From: Bacteroidota bacterium
GTDB taxonomy: Bacteria > Bacteroidota > Ignavibacteria > UBA10030 > UBA8401
Length of the DNA: 5,165 nt
Reading direction: 5' to 3'
Assembly (NCBI GenBank): GCA_003456055.1
Contig: DMPG01000389.1
Location: forward strand, 580 to 5,744
Under the pieces are notes generated by a model. That model did no database searches. It was given only the letters and a program-made list of their open reading frames with translations, and was not told the DNA's origin. Below, piece by piece: positions 1-5,165 of this stretch (its first letter is position 1; every line of letters begins with the position of its first letter). Position numbers and translations under genes: made by a program.

Positions 1-78
1 ACATTTTATTTTTCATTACCAAAATATTAATTAAAAACAATTTTCATATCAGTGGCTTTGGAACTATCTCGTTCTTTA

Positions 79-86
79 AGAAAGGG
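79..86 (+). promoter_or_regulatory. Ribosome binding site deciding the start at 94
   Basis: The purine run AGAAAGGG ends 7 bases before ATG 94, good Shine-Dalgarno spacing. It lies inside the longer reading frame opened by GTG 52 and therefore argues for the internal ATG. It is the only convincing Shine-Dalgarno site in the window. Confidence 0.55.
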
Positions 87-93
87 TTTTTCT

Positions 94-540
94 ATGTCGG
101 ATCAAAAAGTAAATATTCTGCTTGTTGAGGATAATCAGTACCATGCGGAACTTACCTTGAAAGCGTTGACCATGCACCGCCTTGCCGAAAACTTCGTTTG
201 GGTAAAGAGCGGCGAAGAGGCAACAGATTTTATTTTCTGCCGCGGTGCGTTCGCATCCCGCAAGATTGAAAATACACCGAAGGTTGTCTTCCTTGATCTA
301 AAACTGCCGAAAAAAAGCGGTTTGGACGTTTTGAAAGAGATCAAATCGGATGATCGAACCAAAAATATTCCCGTCGTGATACTCTCAACTTCCCGCGAAG
401 AGAAGGATATCATTGAGGGAAAGAATCTTGGAATGAACGGCTATGTTGTAAAGCCCGACGATTTTGAAAAGTTCTCCGAAGCAATCAAGAACATCGGATA
501 TTACTGGCTTGTGCTGAATCAAATGCCGAAAACTCAATAA
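94..540 (+). CDS. Stand-alone response regulator receiver protein, Rcp1-like
   Basis: A 148-residue single-domain receiver (CheY-like) protein with no output domain. It would take phosphate from a histidine kinase and act by protein-protein contact in the cytoplasm. Visible landmarks are the LLVEDN acidic pocket (E12, D13), the phospho-acceptor D68 in FLDLKLP, the switch residue S98 in ILSTS, and the K120-P121 pair near the end. The long insertion between the second helix and D68 (TDFIFCRGAF and following) and the C-terminal YYW segment are typical of the Rcp1 subfamily, often paired with phytochrome-like or PAS/GAF hybrid kinases. No kinase is in the window, and it may lie upstream. An in-frame GTG at 52 would add 14 residues, but ATG 94 has a purine-rich site just before it and the receiver fold starts right after it. 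Family call is strong; the partner is unknown. Confidence 0.93.
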   Translation: MSDQKVNILLVEDNQYHAELTLKALTMHRLAENFVWVKSGEEATDFIFCRGAFASRKIENTPKVVFLDLKLPKKSGLDVLKEIKSDDRTKNIPVVILSTSREEKDIIEGKNLGMNGYVVKPDDFEKFSEAIKNIGYYWLVLNQMPKTQ

Positions 541-625
541 CGATTTTCATTTGCTGTATTTCGTTCTCTATTCCGAAGAGATCTTAGGATTCAAGGATGG
601 AGAACGTTTTTTTTGTGAATCAGCA

Positions 626-690
626 TTGCCACGAAAGCACCAAACCACAAAATTTGCATTGTTCTATAACTTTGTGCTTTAGTGTTTTTT
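626..690. repeat. Degenerate inverted repeat in the spacer, dispersed-repeat-like
   Basis: CACGAAAGCACCAAA at 630-644 and CTTTGTGCTTTAGTG at 670-684 are imperfect inverted copies: 12 of 15 positions match when one is reverse-complemented. An AT-rich centre of 25 bases separates them. The wording 'CACGAAAGCAC...' resembles low-complexity spacer repeats I recall from several environmental bacterial lineages, but only one copy is in the window. It lies in the 224 bp gap between the response regulator and the alcohol dehydrogenase, where I see no gene. Confidence 0.4.
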
Positions 691-726
691 TCCAAGGGCA
701 TCCCTTCGGGAGCGGAATTTTTTTTT
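691..726 (+). terminator. Possible rho-independent terminator or attenuator-like hairpin before the dehydrogenase
   Basis: TCCC (701-704) pairs with GGGA (708-711) around a TTC loop, and an outer TTCC (690-693) can pair with GGAA (714-717). Nine T follow at 718-726. A competing hairpin, AAGGG (694-698) with CCCTT (702-706), excludes the first. The stems are short with an asymmetric internal loop, so this is weak. It could end transcription from the response regulator, though it sits about 150 bases past that stop codon. Confidence 0.3.
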
Positions 727-764
727 GAAAGCAACGAATATAACACAACTAATCGAAAAATATT

Positions 765-1814
765 ATGATACCATCCAAAGGATATGCCGTTCACAACTCA
801 AAAGATCTATTAGCACCCTGGAATTTTGAACGAAGAGATGTCGGCGCAAACGACATACAAATAGAGATTCAGTATTGCGGTGTATGTCATTCTGATATTC
901 ACCAGGTGCGAAGCGAATGGGGACCGTCGCGATATCCGATGGTGCCGGGACACGAGATCGTCGGAAACATTATTAAAGTCGGAAACAATGTAAAGAATTT
1001 TTCTGTCGGCGATTTAGCCGGTGTTGGCTGTATGGTCAATTCCTGCATGGAATGCAGCAATTGCAAACAAGGAGAACAGCAATATTGTGAAAAAGGAAAG
1101 ACAATTTGGACATACAATTCCGTTGAAGCGGACGGAAAAACCCCAACGTATGGCGGGTATTCCAACCAGATCATCGTGGATGAGAATTTTGTTCTCCATG
1201 TTTCAAAGAATCTTCCGCTGGATGGTGTTGCTCCATTATTGTGCGCAGGAATTACGACCTTTTCCCCGCTTCGCAAATGGAAAATCAGTAAAGGACATCG
1301 TGTCGGTGTTTTAGGGTTGGGAGGGCTTGGACATATGGCGGTGAAATTTGCGGCAGCCTTTGGTGCAGAAGTAACGATGCTCAGCACCTCTTTGCACAAA
1401 GAAGCAGATGCAAAAAAACTCGGCGCACATTACTTTTGTCTCACAACGGATCCGCAGCAAGTTCGCCAGCTCAAAAATCATTTTGATTTCATTGTTGATA
1501 CCGTCTCAGCAAAACATAATTACGATATGTATTTAAAGATGCTCCGCACGAATGGCGTCCATATTTGTGTCGGGATCCCGCCGGAACCAATTCAACTTAC
1601 CGGTCCCCTGCTGCTAGGAAACAGCAGATCGATCACCGGATCGAACATCGGTGGCATACCGGAAACACAGGAAATGCTAAATTTTTGTGCAGAGCACAAT
1701 ATCGTTTCCGATATCGAACTGATCAACATTGCGTACATCAACGAAGCGTATGAACGGATATTGAAGAGTGATGTGAAATATCGTTTTGTGATCGATATGA
1801 AGACTTTGAAATAA
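765..1814 (+). CDS. Zinc-dependent NADP(H) alcohol dehydrogenase / aldehyde reductase, YahK-like (CAD family)
   Basis: A full-length 349-residue cytosolic medium-chain dehydrogenase, expected to interconvert aldehydes and primary alcohols. Catalytic zinc ligands are C41 (GVCHSD), H63-E64 (PGHE) and C160 (LLCAGIT). The structural zinc site is C94, C97, C100 and C108. The Rossmann dinucleotide motif GLGGLG is at 184-189. After the second Rossmann strand the sequence runs S206-T-S-x-x-K211 rather than ending in an acidic residue, which points to NADP(H). The C-terminal segments GGIPETQEMLNFCAEH and NEAYER followed by DVKYRFVID closely match E. coli YahK, from memory, and the length agrees. ATG 765 has no clear Shine-Dalgarno, but the N-terminus fits the family. 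It is probably a single gene, with spacers on both sides. The physiological substrate cannot be read from sequence; broad aldehyde reduction is the usual activity. Confidence 0.95.
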   Translation: MIPSKGYAVHNSKDLLAPWNFERRDVGANDIQIEIQYCGVCHSDIHQVRSEWGPSRYPMVPGHEIVGNIIKVGNNVKNFSVGDLAGVGCMVNSCMECSNCKQGEQQYCEKGKTIWTYNSVEADGKTPTYGGYSNQIIVDENFVLHVSKNLPLDGVAPLLCAGITTFSPLRKWKISKGHRVGVLGLGGLGHMAVKFAAAFGAEVTMLSTSLHKEADAKKLGAHYFCLTTDPQQVRQLKNHFDFIVDTVSAKHNYDMYLKMLRTNGVHICVGIPPEPIQLTGPLLLGNSRSITGSNIGGIPETQEMLNFCAEHNIVSDIELINIAYINEAYERILKSDVKYRFVIDMKTLK

Positions 1815-1822
1815 TGTACTAC

Positions 1823-1881
1823 GTCACCCCGAACTTGTTTCGGGGTCTGTATTATGGATGCCGAAACAAGTTCGGCATGAC
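1823..1881. repeat. REP-like pair of mutually inverted hairpins
   Basis: Two hairpins lie just after the dehydrogenase stop. The first has stem CCCCGAA (1827-1833) with TTCGGGG (1839-1845) and loop CTTGT. The second has stem TGCCGAA (1859-1865) with TTCGGCA (1871-1877) and loop ACAAG. Bases 1830-1843 are the exact reverse complement of 1861-1874, and the unit is bounded by GTCA (1823-1826) and TGAC (1878-1881). The two copies differ in the outer stem (CCCC/GGGG versus TGCC/GGCA), yet pairing is kept in both, as expected of a selected palindromic repeat. No T-tract follows, so it is not a standard terminator, though it could protect the 3' end of the upstream transcript or block read-through. 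Confidence 0.75.
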
Positions 1882-1938
1882 AACACTTAAAAAAAGTTGT
1901 TATCGTTAAAAAATATTTTTCACTTATCAAACAATTTT

Positions 1939-3351
1939 ATGATCCGTCGAATCTTTTTTTTCCTCTGCATTACTGCTTTCATCTCAACAACAAACGCACA
2001 ATCTCCTTCCCCGCTGACGAAACAGCAGCAGCAATGGCTTGCCAAAGCGGAAAAACATGAAAAGAACGGCTGGGTCTACCTGCACATCGAAGGAAAACCA
2101 AAAGAACGCGGCTTCCAGCATGGATATCTTCTTGCAAAGGATATCACCGAAGGGATCCGCATTCAGCGAAAAGTGTGGGAATACGAAAGCGCTCTCGAGT
2201 GGTCGTGGATCGTTGATTGGTCAATGAAGCTATTCGCTGGAAAGATCGATGCTGAAAATCTTGAGGAGATCGAAGGAATTGCCGAAGGATTGAAAGCTGC
2301 CGGTTCTGCCGTTACAAAAGAAGAAGTGGTCATGTATAATTCCGCTTCCGAACTGCTTGGCGGCTGGTGGCCCACCGTAAAAGATTCTATCTCTCCTAAT
2401 TCTCCAAATCCAAAAAAGGAGTCATGCAGTTCGTTCATAGCAACAGGAAGTATGACGGCTGACGGCGGAATTGTGCTGGGGCATAATACATGGAGCTCTT
2501 ATTATTACGCGGTCTTTAATGTGGTGATTGATATTGTTCCGGAAAGAGGTCACCGCATATTAATGCAGGCCGCAGCGGGGTTGATCCATAGCGGAACCGA
2601 TTTTTTCATTACCGATGCAGGTCTTGTCGGTTCCGAAACAACCATCGGAGATTTTAAACCGTTCGATCCTGATAGTGTACCGGAGTTTATCAGAATGAGA
2701 ACTGCTACGCAATATGCTTCTTCCATTGACGAGTGGTGCGCAATCATGAAAAAAGGGAATAACGGCGGATATGCAAACGCATGGCTTATTGGTGATGTGA
2801 ACACGAATGAGATTGCGCGGCTTGAATTAGGATTGAAATATGTTGGCTTTGAACGGACGAAGAATGGATATTTCACCGGATCGAACATTGCCGAAGATCT
2901 GAAGATTCTTCGCTTTGAAACATCAAGCAATGAATTGAACATTAAGAATCCAAACATTGCGCGCCGCGTGCGATGGAAGCAGTTGATGAAAGAAAACAAA
3001 GGAATAATCGATCTCAAAAAAGCGGAATTGTTCCTTGCCGATCACACCGACACATATTTAAAAACATCCACGCCAGGCGCACGCGCTCTTTGCGGACATT
3101 GGGAATTGGATTCGCAGACAGCAGGACTTGATGAACCCTTCTACCCTCTCGGCGCATTCGATGGAAAAGTTGTCGATACAAAAATGGCAAAGAACATGTC
3201 GTTTCGTGCACGCTGGGGATCATCGTGCGGAATGCCGTTCAACGCAGCGGCATATTTAAAAGATCATCCTCAGTTCGACTGGATCGAAGGATTGATCAAA
3301 GATCGACCGACAGAACAATGGGTCGATTTTACAGCGGGAGAAAAGAAATAA
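1939..3351 (+). CDS. Secreted Ntn-hydrolase-like protein, C45 / phospholipase-B-like group
   Basis: A 470-residue exported protein. Residues 1-20 form a signal peptide: RR near the start, a phenylalanine-rich core, and likely cleavage after A20 before Q21. An upstream in-frame TTG at 1897 would spoil the signal, so ATG 1939 is preferred. Hallmarks of the C45 acyltransferase/phospholipase-B-like fold are RGFQHGYLLA (57-66), a candidate N-terminal nucleophile C163 in SCSSF exposed by self-cleavage, DGGIVLGHNTWSSYY (175-189), GLVGSETTIG (228-237) and GGYANAWLIGD (276-286). The HNTWSSY wording recalls eukaryotic lysosomal PLBD proteins. Family members hydrolyse or transfer acyl groups at amide or ester bonds; the substrate here is unknown. 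The likely location is periplasm or outside. No Shine-Dalgarno is visible. It follows the dehydrogenase on the same strand after a 124 bp spacer holding the hairpin pair, so co-transcription is doubtful. Fold call good, enzyme activity unsure. Confidence 0.82.
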   Translation: MIRRIFFFLCITAFISTTNAQSPSPLTKQQQQWLAKAEKHEKNGWVYLHIEGKPKERGFQHGYLLAKDITEGIRIQRKVWEYESALEWSWIVDWSMKLFAGKIDAENLEEIEGIAEGLKAAGSAVTKEEVVMYNSASELLGGWWPTVKDSISPNSPNPKKESCSSFIATGSMTADGGIVLGHNTWSSYYYAVFNVVIDIVPERGHRILMQAAAGLIHSGTDFFITDAGLVGSETTIGDFKPFDPDSVPEFIRMRTATQYASSIDEWCAIMKKGNNGGYANAWLIGDVNTNEIARLELGLKYVGFERTKNGYFTGSNIAEDLKILRFETSSNELNIKNPNIARRVRWKQLMKENKGIIDLKKAELFLADHTDTYLKTSTPGARALCGHWELDSQTAGLDEPFYPLGAFDGKVVDTKMAKNMSFRARWGSSCGMPFNAAAYLKDHPQFDWIEGLIKDRPTEQWVDFTAGEKK

Positions 3352-3424
3352 TTATTTTCAATATATTCTCGACCGTTCACGGGAGAAATTGCGATATTTG
3401 TGAAACTGAGTTTCTGAATTAAAA

Positions 3425-3448
3425 GCTCCCAAACAGGAGTTTGGGAGC
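3425..3448 (-). terminator. Rho-independent terminator of the antiporter gene
   Basis: A perfect 10 bp stem, GCTCCCAAAC (3425-3434) with GTTTGGGAGC (3439-3448), closes a 4-base loop. Read on the minus strand it is followed directly by TTTTAATT, giving a terminator 40 bases past the antiporter stop. On the plus strand the trailing bases are AAGATGAAATG, a poor T-tract, so it would work only weakly for the convergent hydrolase gene. Confidence 0.8.
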
Positions 3449-3487
3449 AAGATGAAATGAATTTTATTGTCATTGAAATGACAACAA

Positions 3488-4720
3488 TTAGCTGTTTTTG
3501 AGACCGCTTATAGTATTATTTTTTTTTAGCTGCATATTGAAAGCGAGTTTTAGAAGTGATGGGGTGATAAGAGTTGTCATTATTCCCATGAACACGAGTA
3601 TTGTGAACAATCTTTCACCAATAAACCCATTTCCCAAAGCTATGTTTGCAATGACAATTTCGATTACCCCCCGTCCATTTAATCCTATGCCAAGTGTCCA
3701 GCTTTCCTTTAAAGTCATTCCGGCAATTTTTCCGCCAAGTAAACCGGCAAGAATCTTTGCAAGAAATGCTGCAGCCAGTATGACTACAAGCATTGTCCAA
3801 TTGGTCAATGTAGCAACGTTAAATGTTAATCCAATCGTTGCAAAAAAAATGGGGGCAAGAAATCCCATTGTAATACCGGAAGCGGTGCTTTTAACCTGTT
3901 CAAAATTCTTTTTCCCCATCACTTCTTGATTTAAAAGCAACGCTCCAAAAAATGTACCTATGATAAAGTGAAATCCAATGGCTTCAGACAAGGCTGCAAA
4001 TATCAGTACATACAACAGCACGAGTGCAAATAATGATTCCTTTCCTTTCAGCTTTGAGATGATGAGATACACTGTGGCGCTTGGGATATAGAGAAATCTG
4101 ATCGCAGATCGAATAATACGCCAACCGATAAAAACGGAGACGATAAATAATAATGTTTCCCCTAATGTCAACAAAATTGAAAAATTGAAAATATTATTTT
4201 CACCTTCGTTATTCTTCACCGAAAGAATTATACCGAGCGCAAAAAGTGTCAACACATCATTTGCGAGCGATGTAGAGATAATTCGTTTACCAACGTTACT
4301 ATGGGTCTCTCCAATATCAGTAAGTATGCCTATGGTAACAGGAAGAGCGGTAATGGCCATGCAGAGCCCGATAAATATGGTTCGCATTATATCCAATTCC
4401 ATTATTTCTCCGACAACGACGCCCACTGCAAGCGGGATAACAAACCCGACAATGGAAATCCAAATGTTTTTTCTGCCAAAACCATCTAATACATCGTCAA
4501 TATCTGTTTCAAAACCCATCAAAAAGACAAGAAGTAGAACACCTAAATTAGCAATTGTCGTAAGTTCGTGATTGATGCTGACGATATTGAGCACCGAAGG
4601 ACCCAAAAGAATTCCGGCAAAGATCTCACCGATCATTGCCGGTTGATTGAAGCGTTCAGCAATTTCACCGGCAATTCGAGTTATAATCAATAACAGAAGT
4701 ATGGTAATTATTAACGGCAT
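3488..4720 (-). CDS. Cation:proton antiporter, CPA2 family (Na+/H+ or K+/H+ exchanger)
   Basis: A 410-residue, almost entirely hydrophobic inner-membrane protein with about 12 predicted spans, exchanging H+ for Na+ or K+. Family signatures are QPAMIGEIFAGILLGP (26-41) in the second span, LLLVFLMGFETD (62-73), the ion-binding pair N154-D155 in STSLANDVLTLFALG, FIIGTFFGALLL with APIFFATIGL later on, and GLNGRGVIEIVIANIAL (346-362) with R350 and E354. CPA2 proteins with an ND pair, rather than the DD of NapA, are thought to be electroneutral, so that is the inferred mode. The protein stops soon after the last span, so it lacks the nucleotide-binding RCK domain of KefB/KefC and is probably not gated through one. 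No Shine-Dalgarno precedes ATG 4720. It is convergent with the hydrolase gene and divergent from the LuxR-type gene. Ion preference is not decidable here. Confidence 0.92.
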   Translation of the reverse strand: MPLIITILLLLIITRIAGEIAERFNQPAMIGEIFAGILLGPSVLNIVSINHELTTIANLGVLLLVFLMGFETDIDDVLDGFGRKNIWISIVGFVIPLAVGVVVGEIMELDIMRTIFIGLCMAITALPVTIGILTDIGETHSNVGKRIISTSLANDVLTLFALGIILSVKNNEGENNIFNFSILLTLGETLLFIVSVFIGWRIIRSAIRFLYIPSATVYLIISKLKGKESLFALVLLYVLIFAALSEAIGFHFIIGTFFGALLLNQEVMGKKNFEQVKSTASGITMGFLAPIFFATIGLTFNVATLTNWTMLVVILAAAFLAKILAGLLGGKIAGMTLKESWTLGIGLNGRGVIEIVIANIALGNGFIGERLFTILVFMGIMTTLITPSLLKLAFNMQLKKNNTISGLKNS

Positions 4721-4897
4721 AGGGAGAGTTAACGTTGAAATTATTATCTTAGAATAAGCACTTTTTTAATTTAACCTGCAAATAAATTTATGATTTAGCA
4801 TTGATACAAGTCAATTTAATGCTGAAAAATTCTCCAGCAGTCTTGTTTCATTAAAATCTTTTATTGCCTTTTAATTTCTCTTTTTGCAGCTTCCCCT
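4721..4897. promoter_or_regulatory. Divergent promoter region between antiporter and LuxR-type gene
   Basis: This 177 bp AT-rich gap must hold the start signals of both outward-facing genes. On the minus strand TTGCAG (complement of 4776-4781) and TATTCT (complement of 4751-4756) could be -35 and -10 elements, but the 19-base gap is long. AGCATT (4797-4802) and AATGCT (4818-4823) form a loose dyad that might be an operator. No element is convincing by itself and no small gene is seen. Confidence 0.3.
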
Positions 4898-5149
4898 ATG
4901 CAAAAAACAATTCTGCTCTACGGCGGTGCAATGGCGGTATTACTCGGCATCCGGAATTTTGTCGAATATCGATTTTATGTTCGGGATCTTTCCATTGAAT
5001 TCTATATCGGTGTCGTTGCACTGATGTTCACTATTCTGGGCGTGTGGGTCGGCAGACAATTGACCGGGAAAAAACCATCATCGTCGATCCGAATTTCTCA
5101 TTCAACGAATCGAATCTTGAAAAACTCGGGATCAGCAAACGGAAATTAG
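4898..5149 (+). CDS. N-terminal membrane part of a LuxR-type regulator, frame broken
   Basis: The 83-codon frame begins with two hydrophobic segments, about residues 4-18 (ILLYGGAMAVLLGIR) and 36-52 (YIGVVALMFTILGVWVG), joined by a charged NFVEYRFYVRDLSIEF linker. This matches the amino end of a family of short Bacteroidota-type proteins in which two membrane helices precede a LuxR helix-turn-helix. Residues after K58-K59 are rich in S, R and N, unlike the family, and look like out-of-frame translation. The -1 frame from the A run carries the expected continuation. As read, the product would be a two-helix membrane stub without a DNA-binding domain. ATG 4898 has no Shine-Dalgarno, as for most genes here. 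It is divergent from the antiporter. The start and membrane half are well supported; the stop at 5147-5149 is probably not the true end of the gene. Confidence 0.75.
   Translation: MQKTILLYGGAMAVLLGIRNFVEYRFYVRDLSIEFYIGVVALMFTILGVWVGRQLTGKKPSSSIRISHSTNRILKNSGSANGN
5066..5075 (+). other. Apparent -1 frameshift site at a run of six A
   Basis: In the upstream frame the codons are GGG AAA AAA CCA. One more A (seven instead of six) would give GGG AAA AAA ACC ATC and join the membrane half to the LuxR domain seamlessly. About 9 bases further on lies a weak two-part stem: TCGAT (5084-5088) with ATCGA (5109-5113), enclosing GAAT (5091-5094) with ATTC (5100-5103). The layout is suggestive of slippage, but the heptamer is not a canonical one. 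Confidence 0.65.
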
Positions 5150-5165
5150 AAGTGCTGGAACTGAT
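5068..5165 (+). CDS. Start of LuxR-type helix-turn-helix in the -1 frame (partial at window end)
   Basis: From the A run the -1 frame is open to the window edge and reads TIIVDPNFSFNESNLEKLG, followed by ISKRKLEVLEL. The last stretch matches the opening of the LuxR/GerE DNA-binding domain, where the S/T-x-R-E-x-E-V-L pattern marks the first helix; here K replaces the usual E after the arginine. The preceding N-E-S-N-L-E-K-L-G linker is also typical of this regulator group. There is no ATG, GTG or TTG with a ribosome site suited to starting here, so this should be the second half of the gene beginning at 4898. The recognition helix and C-terminus lie beyond the window. Domain identity is good from a short stretch; whether it is expressed depends on the nature of the frame break. 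Confidence 0.7.

Noticed and set aside
52..93. GTG start at 52 giving a longer response regulator
   Set aside because: The added 14 residues precede the receiver fold, and the ribosome site at 79-86 serves ATG 94.
591..794. Minus-strand 67-codon frame over the 541-764 spacer
   Set aside because: It covers low-complexity and inverted-repeat sequence, overlaps the dehydrogenase start and matches nothing known to me.
899..1399. Long minus-strand reading frame inside the alcohol dehydrogenase gene
   Set aside because: Shadow of a strongly supported family gene on the plus strand; the peptide shows no domain or membrane pattern of its own.
1592..1930. Minus-strand 112-codon reading frame across the spacer and dehydrogenase end
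   Set aside because: It is antisense to the dehydrogenase, and its N-terminal third is translation of the palindromic repeat (HAELVSAS and PKQVRGD), a known kind of spurious peptide.
2550..3017. 155-codon minus-strand frame inside the secreted hydrolase gene
   Set aside because: Antisense shadow; the composition shows no recognisable family, while the plus strand has consistent Ntn-hydrolase motifs.
3366..3386. Small hairpin CCG/CGG after the hydrolase stop as a terminator
   Set aside because: Only about 3 to 5 paired bases with mismatches and no T-tract; the 3425-3448 hairpin is far stronger.
1..5165. tRNA, rRNA, CRISPR array, transposase or phage genes
   Set aside because: None seen by eye on either strand; the palindromes at 1823-1881 are not regularly spaced direct repeats.

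Overview
This 5.2 kb window looks like ordinary bacterial chromosome with moderate-to-low GC. It is probably from the Bacteroidota/Ignavibacteriota/Chlorobiota neighbourhood. The clues are that most genes lack a clear Shine-Dalgarno sequence, that the rightmost gene resembles a short two-helix membrane-anchored LuxR-type regulator common in Bacteroidota-related genomes, and that the spacers carry palindromic dispersed-repeat-like sequences. The taxonomic call is an inference and no marker gene is present.

Layout, left to right: (1) a stand-alone Rcp1-type receiver protein on +, start best placed at 94; (2) a 224 bp spacer with a degenerate inverted repeat and a possible terminator ending in nine T; (3) a complete YahK-type zinc-dependent alcohol dehydrogenase/aldehyde reductase on +; (4) a spacer with a pair of mutually inverted hairpins (1823-1881), like a REP-type repeat; (5) a secreted Ntn-hydrolase-like protein of the C45/phospholipase-B-like group on +; (6) a strong hairpin between convergent genes whose T-tract favours the minus strand; (7) a CPA2-type cation:proton antiporter on -; (8) a divergent intergenic region; (9) the start of a membrane-anchored LuxR-type regulator on +, cut by the window edge and split by an apparent -1 frameshift at a run of six A (5069-5074).

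The genes do not form an obvious single pathway: signalling, redox/aldehyde detoxification, an exported hydrolase, ion homeostasis and a regulator. I see no phage, transposase, CRISPR, tRNA or rRNA. The most noteworthy observation is the frame break in the LuxR-type gene: the LuxR helix-turn-helix begins in the -1 frame straight after the A run, so this is a sequencing error, a real mutation or a recoding site. I found no convincing new biological system.
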